In this document: piece by piece, positions 1 to 9,088 of the stretch
Layout of the letters: each line of letters opens with the position of its first letter
Numbering within the stretch: position 1 is the stretch's first letter
Assembly: GCF_014773385.1 (NCBI RefSeq)
Contig: NZ_JACXAI010000040.1
Span: 1-53,483, forward strand
Source: Metabacillus arenae
Lineage (GTDB): Bacteria; Bacillota; Bacilli; Bacillales; Bacillaceae
Length of the DNA stretch: 53,483 nt
Direction of reading: 5' to 3'
The notes under the pieces: generated by a model
Database searches by the model: none
Seen by the model: only the letters and a program-made list of their open reading frames with translations
Told to the model about the DNA's origin: nothing
Made by a program: the position numbers and the translations under genes

Positions 1-1
1 A

Positions 2-535
2 TATCATAGCCTTTCTTTAAGTTTGAACATGTATATTAATATGCTTCTTGAATACAAAAAACATCTATCCACGCTTGATGACGAGATAGATGCTTTATCA
101 AAGCATATTGAAGAGTGTAAGATTATCCGATCAATCCCCGGCATCGGTGAAAAAATCGCTGCCACGATTATTTCTGAGATTGGGGAAATTGATCGGTTTA
201 ATCATCCTAAGAAACTAGTAGCATTTGCCGGAATCGATCCTAGTATCTTTGAATCTGGTACATTCAAAGGCACTTTAAATCGAATTACCAAACGAGGCTC
301 TAGCAGACTAAGACAGGCCTTGTATATGGCCGTTAAATGTGCCATTCGAGATTGTCGCAAGTAGAAAACGACAGATGAAATTATTCCTCGTAACAAGCGA
401 TTACGAGAGTTTTATGATAAGAAACGTGAAGAAGGTAAACCCTTTAAAGTAGCTGTGATAGCATGTGCCAATAAACTTTTACATTGGATTTATGCATTAT
501 TAAAAAGTAAATCAACCTTCCAAGATATAGCTTAA
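2..535 (+). pseudogene. IS110-family transposase, C-terminal part, interrupted by a stop
   Basis: The frame is open from the left edge, so the N-terminal part lies outside the window. The protein carries the C-terminal Transposase_20-type region of IS110 transposases: a helix-hairpin-helix SIPGIGEKIAATIISEIGEI, followed by FAGIDPSIFESGTFKG and KRGSSRLRQALY. An in-frame TAG at 362-364 interrupts the reading; the same frame then continues for 56 codons (KTTDEIIPRNKRLREFYDKK and onward to FQDIA) and ends at TAA 533-535. The downstream part still reads like the normal family C-terminus, so the TAG is probably a recent nonsense change in a real transposase. The element is probably inactive. No clear terminal repeats were recognised, which is usual for IS110. 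Confidence 0.85.
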
Positions 536-561
536 GTACTACATCTAACAATAAAATGAAA

Positions 562-591
562 AACCTTCCAAATATGTAAATAAGGAAGGTT
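562..591 (+). terminator. Hairpin after the IS110 remnant
   Basis: The arms AACCTTCC (562-569) and GGAAGGTT (584-591) are perfectly complementary around a 14-nt loop. The right arm is followed by a T-rich stretch. It lies 27 bp after the transposase stop and is probably its terminator or part of the element end. Confidence 0.5.
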
Positions 592-865
592 ATTTGTTAT
601 GGACATTTTTATTATAGCACGAAGAAATATAGTTTTTTATTGAAAAATGTTGACAAACTATTAGCTGGTTTAATTGAATACTATAACTGGCGTTTTTAAC
701 AACTTTATTTGTAATGAATCATCGTTATTCCCTTTCGACTATCGGGCAAAAATTTCATTATTCATTTAGAACAGGCAATGTTGTTTTTTAAATTTGTGTA
801 CAAATCAGGAAAAAGGCTGCTTTTTGGACATACTATATACAAAGTATGTTTCTAGGAGTGGTACA

Positions 866-1174
866 ATGAGGAAAATAGATAAATTATCAGACCTTTGCTG
901 GGATGGATTAACTTTAAAGCACGTTTCTCAAAATGAGATTGTTATTCCTTATATACTATTTTTTCTCATTACATTGGTTTTTGAGCTGTTTTTAGCTGGT
1001 TTGTTCATCTTTTCTTATTATCTATTCAGTACATATGGATATAAACCTACTTTTCATTATTATATGAATGCTGTCATTTTACTTCTAATGCTAGTGATTA
1101 CAATTCCAATGCTAGTTACAACAATGAAAGTACATAGAAAGTACATAAAAAAAGATTTTTTGAAAAAAGAGTGA
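866..1174 (+). CDS. Small two-TM membrane protein, unknown function
   Basis: This is a 102-residue protein starting MRKIDKLSDLCWDG. The ATG at 866 is preferred over upstream in-frame starts because TAGGAGTGG sits 6-8 nt before it. Residues of roughly 27-54 and 68-90 form two hydrophobic segments (VIPYILFFLITLVFELFLAG and AVILLLMLVITIPMLV), and the tail is lysine-rich and probably cytoplasmic. I do not recognise the family. It stands alone between the IS remnant and a broken gene, so the context gives no hint of a role. Confidence 0.6.
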   Translation: MRKIDKLSDLCWDGLTLKHVSQNEIVIPYILFFLITLVFELFLAGLFIFSYYLFSTYGYKPTFHYYMNAVILLLMLVITIPMLVTTMKVHRKYIKKDFLKKE

Positions 1175-1340
1175 AAAAGTAATGGACACGCTGAAGTATA
1201 TTCACTCTCAAGAACTTTTGTATAGACAATCATTCTATTGCACAGTATGATGTTTCTGTGAATATATCATAAATAGAAAAAACAGAATGAATGGCAGATC
1301 GAAGATTATTTGCGGTTTACACACCATTAAGGGAGATACT

Positions 1341-1760
1341 ATGACCTTACATCATTTCCTTGCATCAAATAAGGAACTTCCGACTGGGAGTTTTGGGATG
1401 AATCCTCTCATTTAAAAGACCAGCTTGTAGAAGTCTTTGAAACAGAGGAGGACTTACTGGGTATTGGTATAGCAGATTTAGACGGCTATGAGGAAATAAA
1501 GGGTAAATTTTGCAACACTTTAGTGTATGAATTATTTTGTTTTAATCATCGTAAATGCTTTTTAAGTATTTCGATCAGATTCTTTCAGATACGATCGGGT
1601 TGAAATTTACACTTGTTGGGATGGAGATGAAGCAAGGGAAAAAGATGACCCATTAGATGTGTTGATAGATTTAAAATCATATCAATTTAAAAATCATTTT
1701 GGGAATTTCAAGTTAGTGGAAAAACGGTTTATCGAAGAACTTAGTGAGCGGTTTTGGTAA
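1341..1760 (+). pseudogene. Frameshifted remnant of an unknown soluble protein
   Basis: Three consecutive pieces in different frames read like one protein. MTLHHFLASNKELPTGSFG begins at ATG 1341 behind a GGGAG ribosome site. An acidic stretch follows (DQLVEVFETEEDLLGIGIAD), then YDRVEIYTCWDGDEAREKDD leading to ELSERFW and TAA at 1758-1760. Each piece is cut by a stop unless the frame is changed, so at least two indels are needed. The family was not identified. The coherent charged composition on both sides of the shifts supports a decayed gene rather than random ORFs. Confidence 0.55.
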
Positions 1761-1944
1761 CGAGAGAAACAATATGTAGTGATAACTAAACAACGATAAT
1801 TATTTTATTGATGAATGTATTAAAATAAAAAATTAAATCTCTTCAATCTATACTAATTTGTTGTTCATTTGGTATGATTTCATTAGAAGGGAAAAAATCC
1901 CTATGATCCTGTTTGTTTGAAAAATAATCAAGTGGAGGGGCACT

Positions 1945-2169
1945 ATGACTGGATTAATCGCTACTATAATGATTTTCTCGATTCCGATCATCGCCATAAT
2001 GACAAATCATTTTCAAAAACAATCCAAACTCAAACACAAGATGATCCAAGATCAACTGGAGCTTGAGAAACTTAGACACGAAAACTTTGTAATTGAAACA
2101 CAAAAAATGAGACTTGAGCTTGAACAAAAGAAGCTTGAAGATTCAAAAGACCAGGCTAAATTCATGTGA
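1945..2169 (+). CDS. Small membrane-anchored coiled-coil protein
   Basis: A 74-residue protein with a strong ribosome site (GTGGAGGGG, about 5 nt before ATG). Residues 2-20 are hydrophobic (TGLIATIMIFSIPIIAIMT) and form one membrane anchor. Residues 24-70 are highly charged with a heptad-like pattern (KHKMIQDQLELEKLRHENF and on), consistent with a coiled coil. This architecture resembles phage-shock or LiaI/PspB-like small membrane proteins, but no family-specific motif was recognised. A monocistronic gene is likely. Confidence 0.65.
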   Translation: MTGLIATIMIFSIPIIAIMTNHFQKQSKLKHKMIQDQLELEKLRHENFVIETQKMRLELEQKKLEDSKDQAKFM

Positions 2170-2218
2170 TATTCTATAATAAATGCCCCTCGATTATGAG
2201 AGGTTTTTTCTCGTTAAA

Positions 2219-2256
2219 GCTAATCTTCGAATTTTGCAATATTCGGCAAAAACGAT
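2219..2256 (-). repeat. Decayed copy of the TTCGAAGATA intergenic element
   Basis: The stretch resembles the right part of the copy at 7.78-7.83 kb: ATCTTCGAATTTTGCAATAT followed by TCGGCAAAA. It lacks about 14 bp corresponding to the ATCGATTATTCGAC head core, and the four-unit array is absent. The call rests on similarity to the three complete copies in the window. Confidence 0.35.
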
Positions 2257-2361
2257 CAGAAATCTACAATCAGGATTCTTAATTCAAGCTCATTCTCTAA
2301 AGCAAGCCCAATTAAAATCATGTATACTATTATATAAAACCTGTGCGATGGAGTAGATGAT

Positions 2362-3348
2362 ATGATAACAATTTCAGATATTGCAAAGCTTGCCGGGGTA
2401 GCAAAGAGTACTGTTTCCCGGTACCTGAATGGCGGCTCCGTGGGAGAGGCTACTAGAAAAAAAATTGAACGTGTGATAGAGGAGACTGGCTATTCTCCTA
2501 ATAAATTTGCACAAAGCTTGAAAGCGAAAAAAACGAATATGATCGGAACGATTGTCCCTCGCCTTGATTCGTTTGCAGCCTCCCAGACTTTAATTGGAAT
2601 TGATGAGCAGCTTAGAGCACTGAATTACCAACTCATCATCTCGAACTCCAGCCAGAGTCTAGAACGCGAAATTGAGAATATTTATACCCTGGCAAATCAA
2701 AAGGTTGCTGGGATTATCCTTCTGGCGACGGAAATTACGGAGAGCCATATAGAGGCTTTAAGGAAAGTCCAAATCCCTATTATGCTGGTAGGTCAGCAGC
2801 ATGAAGAGTACCACAGCTTGATCCATAACGATTATGAGGCTTCCTATGAGCTGGGAAAATATGTGCTGGAAAACGGACATCGACGTATTGCCTATTTAGG
2901 GGTTACCGAAAGAGATGTAGCGGTTGGGGTAAACCGGAAAAAAGGCTTCCAGAAAGCGGTGGCCCAGCAGTCAGGATGTGATGTTCGTTACTTTGAAACA
3001 AGCTTTAAAATAGAAGATTCCATCAACATCGTTCCGGAAATTATGAAAGATTTTCACCCTTCGATTTTTGTTTGTGCAACAGATAATATTGCTTTAGGCG
3101 CATTAAAGGCGGCTCACATCATGGGGCTGAACGTACCGAAGGACTTATCGATTACAGGGTTTGGCGGCTATGACATTACAAAAATTACGTTTCCAGGTAT
3201 TACCTCAGCAAAGTTTTATTACAAAGAAGCGGGGAATGTGGCAGCTAAAAACCTGGTCCAGCTGGTAAATGGGGAAGAGCTAAAGAAAGTTTCTCTTTCA
3301 AGATACAAAATCATCGAACGTGAGAGCGTTGACAAAATGATGGATTAA
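2362..3348 (+). CDS. scrR: LacI-family sucrose operon repressor
   Basis: A 328-residue LacI/GalR regulator. Residues 1-50 form the DNA-binding domain (MITISDIAKLAGVAKSTVSR, then YLNGG and the hinge-type EETGYSPNKFAQSLKAKKT). The rest is a periplasmic-binding-protein-like sensor (IGTIVPRLDSF, AGIILLATE, CATDNIALGALKAA, ITGFGGYDIT). The length is normal for the family. It lies 130 bp upstream of the sucrose PTS gene, and two GAACCGGTTC palindromes sit between them, so it should repress scrA-scrB and release on a sucrose-derived sugar phosphate. The role is inferred from the neighbours; sequence alone gives only LacI-family membership. Confidence 0.85.
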   Translation: MITISDIAKLAGVAKSTVSRYLNGGSVGEATRKKIERVIEETGYSPNKFAQSLKAKKTNMIGTIVPRLDSFAASQTLIGIDEQLRALNYQLIISNSSQSLEREIENIYTLANQKVAGIILLATEITESHIEALRKVQIPIMLVGQQHEEYHSLIHNDYEASYELGKYVLENGHRRIAYLGVTERDVAVGVNRKKGFQKAVAQQSGCDVRYFETSFKIEDSINIVPEIMKDFHPSIFVCATDNIALGALKAAHIMGLNVPKDLSITGFGGYDITKITFPGITSAKFYYKEAGNVAAKNLVQLVNGEELKKVSLSRYKIIERESVDKMMD

Positions 3349-3399
3349 TTTTATAATCGAGCGAGCATTAATCGGTTCTAATTTTTAAAACTAATTTTC

Positions 3400-3409
3400 G
3401 AACCGGTTC
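3400..3409. promoter_or_regulatory. ScrR operator 1 (GAACCGGTTC)
   Basis: A perfect 10-bp palindrome typical of LacI-family operators. It lies 70 bp upstream of the PTS gene start. A related half site, AATCGGTTCT, sits at 3370-3379. Confidence 0.7.
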
Positions 3410-3439
3410 CTAATCTCGCCTATTTTTTTATCGTGATTT

Positions 3440-3451
3440 GGAACCGGTTCC
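3440..3451. promoter_or_regulatory. ScrR operator 2 (GGAACCGGTTCC)
   Basis: A perfect 12-bp palindrome sharing the core of operator 1. The centre-to-centre distance is 41 bp, close to four helical turns, so two repressor dimers could bind the same face. It ends 27 bp before the scrA start. Confidence 0.75.
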
Positions 3452-3478
3452 CATAATTGATATGAGGAGGAGGCTAAG

Positions 3479-4897
3479 ATGGATTACAAGCATATAGCAC
3501 AGGAGCTTTTGCAAGCAATTGGAGGCAAAGGAAATGTTGAAGAAGCGGCACATTGTGCCACAAGAATGCGGATCGTATTAAGCGATGAAAGAAAGGTTGA
3601 CCAAGCTAAGCTTGATGGGATGGATGTTGTAAAAGGTACCTTTTCAACAGGGGGACAATTCCAGATTATTTTAGGATCAGGGACTGTAAATGAAGTCTAT
3701 AAGGAGCTTGCCGCGCTTACCGGAAAGTCCTCTGATATTCAGGCAAAGGATGTTTCAAAAGCGGTACCAAAGAAATTGAATCCTCTTCAGAGGTTTGTAA
3801 AGCTGCTCTCCGATATTTTCGTTCCGATTATTCCTGTCATTGTTGCTGCCGGTTTATTAATGGGGTTCAATAACCTTCTCACTGCACAAGACTTTTTTAT
3901 TGAAGGAAAGTCATTAATTGAAGCTTATCCGAATATTACAGATTTAGCCGCACTCCTTAATACATTTGCAAATGCGGCATTTCTCTTTTTGCCAATATTG
4001 ATTGGTTTTTCTGCTACAAAGCGGTTTGGCGGAAATCCTTATTTAGGAGCCGCACTAGGGATGCTTATGGTACACCCGGATTTGTTAAATGGTTATGAAT
4101 ATGCAGATGCAGTTCCTAAGGAAGAAGTGCCGGTTTGGAAAATTTTCAACTTCGAAATTGAACGGGTTGGCTATCAAGGGACTGTGCTGCCTGTGCTTGT
4201 CTCTTCATTTGTCCTTGCAAAAATAGAAACATTTTTAAGAAGAAGAGTGCCTTCTTTCCTCGATAATTTAGTGACACCACTCTTGGCCATTTTCATTACA
4301 GGTGTTCTAACGTTCGCTTTATTGGGGCCATTCACTCGCAATACAGGGAACCTTTTGACGGACGGTCTTGTCTGGTTATATGACACGACAGGAATGATTG
4401 GCGGCGCTATATTTGGGCTTCTTTATGCCCCTGTTGTGATTACAGGGATGCATCATAGCTTTATCCCGGTAGAAACTCAGCTTTTAGCTGATCTTGCAAA
4501 AACTGGTGGAACATTTATTTTCCCAATTGCAGCGATGTCAAACATTAGCCAGGGTGCTGCAACTCTTGCGGTTCTGCTGCTCACAAAGAATTCCAAAATA
4601 AAAGGAACTGCCTCAGCAGCAGGAATTTCAGCTCTATTAGGTATTGTAGAACCTGCGATGTTCGGAGTAAATTTGAAGTTAAGATACCCGTTTTATGGAG
4701 CCATTATCGGTTCAGCCGCAGGGGCGGGGTTTGTCTCGTTGTTTAAAGTAAAGGCTATCGCATTAGGGGCGGCTGGCCTGCCTGGTATTATTTCTATTAA
4801 GCCGGGCTCGATCACATTTTTTATTATAGGAATGATTATTTCCTTTACCGCCGGTTTCCTAGCGACAATTATTCTTGGAAAACGCAGTGATAAATAG
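3479..4897 (+). CDS. scrA: Sucrose-type PTS EIIBC component
   Basis: A 472-residue membrane permease of the glucose-sucrose PTS family. The N-terminal EIIB domain (about 1-80) carries the phosphorylatable Cys26 in the AAHCATRMRIVL motif. The EIIC domain follows, with many hydrophobic segments from about residue 105 and family motifs such as FVPIIPVIVAAGLLMG, GITGMHHSF-like VVITGMHHSFIPVETQ and GIVEPAMFGVNLKLRYP. There is no C-terminal EIIA domain, so phosphate must come from a EIIA-Glc encoded elsewhere, as in Bacillus SacP. The GGAGGAGG ribosome site is strong. The substrate is called sucrose because of the downstream GH32 hydrolase and the sucrose-type repressor. Confidence 0.88.
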   Translation: MDYKHIAQELLQAIGGKGNVEEAAHCATRMRIVLSDERKVDQAKLDGMDVVKGTFSTGGQFQIILGSGTVNEVYKELAALTGKSSDIQAKDVSKAVPKKLNPLQRFVKLLSDIFVPIIPVIVAAGLLMGFNNLLTAQDFFIEGKSLIEAYPNITDLAALLNTFANAAFLFLPILIGFSATKRFGGNPYLGAALGMLMVHPDLLNGYEYADAVPKEEVPVWKIFNFEIERVGYQGTVLPVLVSSFVLAKIETFLRRRVPSFLDNLVTPLLAIFITGVLTFALLGPFTRNTGNLLTDGLVWLYDTTGMIGGAIFGLLYAPVVITGMHHSFIPVETQLLADLAKTGGTFIFPIAAMSNISQGAATLAVLLLTKNSKIKGTASAAGISALLGIVEPAMFGVNLKLRYPFYGAIIGSAAGAGFVSLFKVKAIALGAAGLPGIISIKPGSITFFIIGMIISFTAGFLATIILGKRSDK

Positions 4898-4985
4898 GAT
4901 GACAGAAGCAGCAATAGAAACAAAATAGCAAGCTAAATTTTAATAGAAAAGGGGAATCGGACCTCATTTAAGGAGTAGAAGAGTA

Positions 4986-6464
4986 ATGGAATGGACTAGA
5001 GATAGAAGATACCGGCGAATTGAAGAAGTGAGTTCGGAAAAAATGAAGGAGCTGACAAATAGGGTTACCGCTTGTCCATGGAGACAAAGCTTTCATATCC
5101 AGCCTAAAACGGGATTATTGAATGATCCTAATGGATTCGCCTACTTTCAGGGAACCTACCACCTGTTTTATCAATGGTTTCCTTTAGGGCCTGTTCATGG
5201 ATTGAAATATTGGTACCATGTAAAGTCGAAAGACTTGGTTCATTGGGAAGATGCTGGGATCGGAATAGCACCCGGGTACCTTTATGATAACTACGGTGCC
5301 TATTCAGGCAGCGCGATTGAACATAATGACAAACTATTTTTAATGTACACAGGGAACACTAGAGATGAAAATTGGGTAAGGCACCCCTATCAGTGTATGG
5401 CCGTGATGAATAGAGAGGGAGCCATTTCGAAGCTGGAGGAACCGGTTATCTCTGCAGTTCCAAAAAGGTATACAGATCATTTTCGTGACCCGAAGGTATG
5501 GAAACAGGATGATCATTTCTATGCGGTCATAGGTGCACAGCGTGAAAATATGACGGGTACGGCTGTCATCTATCAATCGGAGGATTTAATAGATTGGAGT
5601 CTCGAGGGAGAATTAAAAACAAGTTTGCAGAACTTCGGTTACATGTGGGAATGCCCTGATTATTTCGAATTGGACAATCAAGGAATCTTTGTTTTTTCTC
5701 CTCAAGGAATTGAAGCAGAGGGAGACCTCTATCAGAATATCTATCAATCTGGCTATATCATAGGAGAACCATTCAATCCATCAGATCGAACCTTTCATCA
5801 TGGATCTTTTCAGGAGCTGGATCGTGGATTTGATTTTTATGCCCCGCAGACAACGCTGGGTGAGGATGGCAGGAGAATTCTAGTAGGCTGGATGGGGCTT
5901 CCAGAGATAGATTATCCGTCAGACGTTAATGGCTGGGCGCACTGTTTAACATTACCAAGGGAATTGTCGGTCCGAAACGGAAAGCTTATTCAACAGCCTG
6001 TAAAAGAATTAAAGCTTTTACGTAAAAAAGAGCAAAATGCCAAAGGCGTCCTCGAAAACGAAGTGAAAATGTTTGATGGCATCCAAGGAACAGCATTTGA
6101 AATGGTATCTGAGATTTCCAGCTTACAAGCTGAAGAGGTTGGAATAGAGCTACGGGCAAATGAAACGAAAAAAACGGTCATTACATTTTATCCAAGAATG
6201 AAAAAATTAACCTTAGACCGAAGCTGTTCAGGAGAAGAAGTAGGTAGTAAATATGGGACTTCCAGAGCTTGTTATATGGACACTGCTAAATTGAAGCTGC
6301 ACCTATTTGTGGATACTTCATCAGTTGAAATTTTCGTAAATAGCGGGGAAGAAGTGTTTACTTCAAGGATATTCCCAGACAAAGACTGTGATCAAATTCG
6401 TTTCTTTGCAAAGAACGGCCGTGCGGATTTTAAGGTGCAAAAGTGGGATATTAGGAAAGCCTAA
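4986..6464 (+). CDS. scrB: Sucrose-6-phosphate hydrolase (GH32)
   Basis: A 492-residue cytoplasmic beta-fructofuranosidase with no signal peptide. It should split the sucrose-6-phosphate made by the PTS into glucose-6-phosphate and fructose. The three GH32 catalytic motifs are visible: LLNDPNG with nucleophile Asp47, FRDPKV with Asp168, and WECPDYF with acid/base Glu222. The C-terminal beta-sandwich runs from about residue 345 and includes LKLHLFVDTSSVEIFVN. The gene lies 88 bp after scrA with its own AAGGAGTAGA ribosome site, so it is probably in the same transcript. No fructokinase gene is nearby. Confidence 0.92.
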   Translation: MEWTRDRRYRRIEEVSSEKMKELTNRVTACPWRQSFHIQPKTGLLNDPNGFAYFQGTYHLFYQWFPLGPVHGLKYWYHVKSKDLVHWEDAGIGIAPGYLYDNYGAYSGSAIEHNDKLFLMYTGNTRDENWVRHPYQCMAVMNREGAISKLEEPVISAVPKRYTDHFRDPKVWKQDDHFYAVIGAQRENMTGTAVIYQSEDLIDWSLEGELKTSLQNFGYMWECPDYFELDNQGIFVFSPQGIEAEGDLYQNIYQSGYIIGEPFNPSDRTFHHGSFQELDRGFDFYAPQTTLGEDGRRILVGWMGLPEIDYPSDVNGWAHCLTLPRELSVRNGKLIQQPVKELKLLRKKEQNAKGVLENEVKMFDGIQGTAFEMVSEISSLQAEEVGIELRANETKKTVITFYPRMKKLTLDRSCSGEEVGSKYGTSRACYMDTAKLKLHLFVDTSSVEIFVNSGEEVFTSRIFPDKDCDQIRFFAKNGRADFKVQKWDIRKA

Positions 6465-6472
6465 ATTATCGA

Positions 6473-6508
6473 TTTTTGTCGAATAATCGATATATTGAAA
6501 AAATCAAG
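6473..6508 (+). repeat. Head-only copy of the TTCGAAGATA intergenic element
   Basis: TTTTTGTCGAATAATCGATA and the following TATTGAAAAAATC match the heads of the copies at 9.33 and 20.61 kb. Where the first TTCGAAGAT unit is expected (17 bp after the ATCGAT cytosine) only TCAAGTG is found, and the other units are missing. It begins 9 bp after the scrB stop. Confidence 0.65.
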
Positions 6509-6754
6509 TGTTTGGTTTATATGGATAGCTAATAGTGTCATTAAAAAACTTCGCTTAAATGATCATGTACGGTATCCTTCAAAAAAATAGTACATTTTGG
6601 AACCCTTAATACATTTAAGGCAATGAAGTTCACGTCGTTTTAATCATATTTGGTAGAGATAATGGCACGGAAGGTGTAGAAAATAAAATTTGATAATTTA
6701 AAACAACGTCTGATCGTTAATAATAAAGATTAATAGTTGAATAACGTTTGATCA

Positions 6755-6783
6755 AAAATCCTGTATTGATAATGCAGGATTTT
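6755..6783 (+). terminator. Rho-independent terminator-like hairpin
   Basis: AAAATCCTG (6755-6763) pairs with CAGGATTTT (6775-6783) and is followed by more T residues. It lies 290 bp after scrB and just before the acetyltransferase promoter region. The 6465-6871 gap otherwise holds only the repeat head and AT-rich DNA. Confidence 0.65.
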
Positions 6784-6871
6784 TTCTTCCATACAGGAGA
6801 GCATTAGTTGAGTATGACTTTAATAAAACGTATACTAGTGACTAGAATAATAGAGACTGCGGAGTGATTTT

Positions 6872-7327
6872 TTGGAGATTAAAATAGATGATTTAACTGG
6901 ATCTGAAGTGGCTGAATTAGTGGGGGAACATCTTCAGGGTATGACCCTGCATTCCCCGCCTGAAAGTATACATGCACTAAATCTTGATGCATTGCGTAAA
7001 CCAGAAATAACTTTCTGGAGTGCATGGGAACGAGATGAATTAGTTGGCTGCGGGGCACTTAAAGAACTTGATGGTCAACATGGAGAGATAAAATCAATGA
7101 GAACTTCTTCTTTACATTTAAGAAAGGGTGTTGCAAAGCGACTCCTTGAACACATCATTGAAGAAGCCAAAAGGCGCGGCTATCGGCGGCTAAGCTTGGA
7201 AACGGGTTCGATGGATGCTTTCGAACCAGCAAAGCGACTCTATGCAAGTTTTGGGTTTCAAGATTGTAAGCCGTTTTCGGATTACATTGAGGACCCAAAC
7301 AGTGTGTTTATGACAAAGGAATTATAA
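6872..7327 (+). CDS. ysnE: GNAT-family N-acetyltransferase, YsnE-like
   Basis: A 151-residue single-domain GNAT protein. The acetyl-CoA-binding region is visible as LRKGVAKRLLEHIIEEAKRR (R/Q-x-x-G-x-A/G type pyrophosphate loop, here RKGVAK), followed by YRRLSLETGS and AKRLYASFGF, the usual fourth and fifth GNAT strands. The start is a TTG at 6872 with GCGGAGTGA upstream; no ATG fits. The overall pattern, including HSPPESIHAL near the N-terminus and EDPNSVFMTK at the C-terminus, resembles Bacillus YsnE. The physiological substrate is unknown. It appears to be monocistronic. Confidence 0.8.
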   Translation: MEIKIDDLTGSEVAELVGEHLQGMTLHSPPESIHALNLDALRKPEITFWSAWERDELVGCGALKELDGQHGEIKSMRTSSLHLRKGVAKRLLEHIIEEAKRRGYRRLSLETGSMDAFEPAKRLYASFGFQDCKPFSDYIEDPNSVFMTKEL

Positions 7328-7720
7328 GACTATTTATTGCGGGTCTATTCTTTTAAGCCGTTGTTAAAAACTTATAATTAAAGTGGGTACGATTGGTTGA
7401 CCAAAAAATACATAGAAATGATCAAATTTTTTTATAAAAACTAAATTTAAAGCCCTAATAGAGGAATCTATTTTAATCAATCTTTTTTAAAATGGATTCT
7501 TTTAATTTGCTCTAAAATGTGGGGTTGAGAGATATGTTTTATCAAAATTGTTTCTAAGTTTCAGATTTTACTCGAAGTTGATCAACTATATAAATGAAAA
7601 ATAATTTCTTGCATTTTTTAAGGAAATAAGAGATCGAGAAGGCGGCAGCATTGTTTAAGTAAAGGTATATACTGCCTCTCAAATGGAATCTTGTCTCCAT
7701 TCGATTAAGTTAACGGCATT
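7328..7720. other. Intergenic stretch without recognisable gene
   Basis: AT-rich DNA on both strands with no ORF, hairpin or ribosome site that I could support. It leads into the repeat element at 7721. Confidence 0.5.
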
Positions 7721-7831
7721 TATCTTCGAAAATGATAGGTATATCTTCGAAAATAGGAATATATCTTCGAAAACGACTCACTTATCTTCGGAATTTTCAA
7801 TATATCGATTATTCGACAAAATTCTACATCG
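7721..7831 (-). repeat. TTCGAAGATA four-unit element, copy at 7.7 kb
   Basis: Read on the minus strand, the element starts with AATTTTGTCGAATAATCGAT, then four units centred on TTCGAAGATA or CCGAAGATAA. On the plus strand the TATCTTCGAA blocks begin at 7721, 7742, 7762 and 7783, that is 21, 20 and 21 bp apart. The head-to-first-unit distance is 17 bp. Spacing and order are identical to the copies at 9.33 and 20.61 kb. Confidence 0.85.
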
Positions 7832-7885
7832 ATTCTTTGTTACTTAGCTATTAAAAGTTGGACCTTGATTAAACTCACAAACTTA

Positions 7886-7910
7886 AGACCGTCCTCAAAA
7901 CGGACGGTCT
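7886..7910. other. Strong hairpin between repeat and lacD remnant
   Basis: AGACCGTCC (7886-7894) and GGACGGTCT (7902-7910) are perfect 9-bp arms around a 7-nt loop. The run of A residues lies on the plus-strand 3' side, so a U-tract does not follow the stem directly in either direction. It could be a weak terminator for the minus-strand genes at its right. Confidence 0.5.
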
Positions 7911-7928
7911 AAAAAAACATTATTCATT

Positions 7929-8117
7929 TTATCTAATAAAATTCACCCACGGCACAGCAGTCTCGTTGACTGCATCTCGAACTTTGTTTAGATTTTCTAT
8001 GCCTTTCGTTTCAAGCCACTCGTAGAATGTATCTTGTCCTGCTTCTGCATAGGTTTGTATGCCATCTTTCCATGTTGCTCTTCCGCATAGTATTCCGCTC
8101 TGTCCCTGATATTGCAT
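7929..8117 (-). pseudogene. C-terminal fragment of a LacD-type tagatose-bisphosphate aldolase
   Basis: Only 62 residues remain. GILCGRATWKDGIQTYAEAG followed by WLETKGIENLNKVRDAV and a final TAVPW segment matches the C-terminal end of class I tagatose-1,6-bisphosphate aldolases of the LacD family, which are normally about 325 residues. The catalytic lysine region is absent, so no aldolase activity is expected. The fragment nevertheless has a well-placed GAGGA ribosome site 6 nt before its ATG, just after the DJ-1/PfpI gene, suggesting a deletion that fused an upstream leader to a lacD tail. Confidence 0.7.
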
Positions 8118-8128
8118 GAAAAGTCCTC

Positions 8129-8680
8129 TTATTTCAGTAAATTAATAAATTCCCTCATAAACCCCGGCAGATCCGGCCACGCATGACCAGAAACTAGGTT
8201 TTCATGAGTGTGTAATGGCTCATCAATGTATGTAGCTCCGCATACCGTCACATCAGGCTTACAAGCAGCATAGGCAGTATACTCTCTGCCTTTCATCAGA
8301 TCCGGAACGATCGATAGCACCTGTGCGGCATGACAAATAGCACCAACCGGCTTATTCTCCTCAAAAAAGTGGCGGACAATATTCGGTAATGATTCCTCTA
8401 AGCGAATATACTCGGGAGCCCGACCTCCAGGAATAATTAATCCATCATATTCCGAAGGATTCACACTAGAAAAAGCTACATGAGAATCAATCCCATAAGC
8501 AGGTTTTTCCACGTATGTTTCCATTCCTTCAATAAAATCGTGACTTACTGTTTGCAGCTTCTTAACAGAAGGGGAAGCAATTGTAACGTCAAATCCTTCT
8601 TCTAAACAGCGATAATACGGATAAAAAATTTCAAGCGCCTCTACCGCGTCACCGGTAACCATCAGAATTTTTTTACTCAT
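8129..8680 (-). CDS. DJ-1/PfpI-family protein (class I glutamine amidotransferase-like)
   Basis: A 183-residue cytoplasmic protein. The start MSKKILMVTG is chosen because GGAGGT lies 7 nt upstream; two earlier ATG codons overlap the ribosome site. The Rossmann-like fold features include the nucleophile elbow PVGAICHAAQ with Cys116-His117 and the preceding EYDGLIIPGGRAPEYIR. Family members act as deglycases, chaperones or peptidases, and the true activity cannot be told from sequence. It is followed 11 bp later by the lacD fragment, with which it may be co-transcribed. Confidence 0.85.
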   Translation of the reverse strand: MSKKILMVTGDAVEALEIFYPYYRCLEEGFDVTIASPSVKKLQTVSHDFIEGMETYVEKPAYGIDSHVAFSSVNPSEYDGLIIPGGRAPEYIRLEESLPNIVRHFFEENKPVGAICHAAQVLSIVPDLMKGREYTAYAACKPDVTVCGATYIDEPLHTHENLVSGHAWPDLPGFMREFINLLK

Positions 8681-9088
8681 GAACATAACCTCCATCTAAA
8701 ATAAGTTTAGTAGTTCAGAAATGTAATATTCACTTTCATGTTGACGTTCATCTAATCAATTCGACAGTTATTGGATTGTTCCTTCTTAAGAGGACCTTTC
8801 AAATTTTCATTAATCATCAAAAAGAGAAGAGCAAGGCCCAACATGCAGTTCTTTAAAGGATAAGCCAGCATCTCTGCAATGGATGGCAATTTTTTATAAA
8901 ATATGACAATCGAGAAGAAGTCTTCAGCAATTGGATGTGATAACCTTAAGAAAGAAAAGCTTTTCTATATGAATGAAAGTCAATATGTACCCAATCAAAG
9001 GAATCTAGACAAAAAGTTCTCTACATACTTATCTTTTCCAATCCTTTTCAACCTTCAAACCTTAAAAAATATTTTATTTACATGATCC
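8681..9088. other. Gap between the DJ-1 gene and the merR remnant
   Basis: No convincing gene. A minus-strand stretch at about 8752-8885 encodes a short hydrophobic peptide (MLAYPLKNCMLGLALLFLMI) that may be the tail of a lost membrane protein. A plus-strand ORF at 8903-9085 has no family-like sequence and was rejected. Confidence 0.4.

Noticed and set aside
7721-7831. CRISPR-like array
   Set aside because: Repeat cores are only about 10 bp with 10-11 bp between them, there are always four units and no cas genes are nearby.
8903-9085. 60-codon plus-strand ORF
   Set aside because: No ribosome site, no family-like sequence and unusual composition; probably chance in an AT-rich gap.
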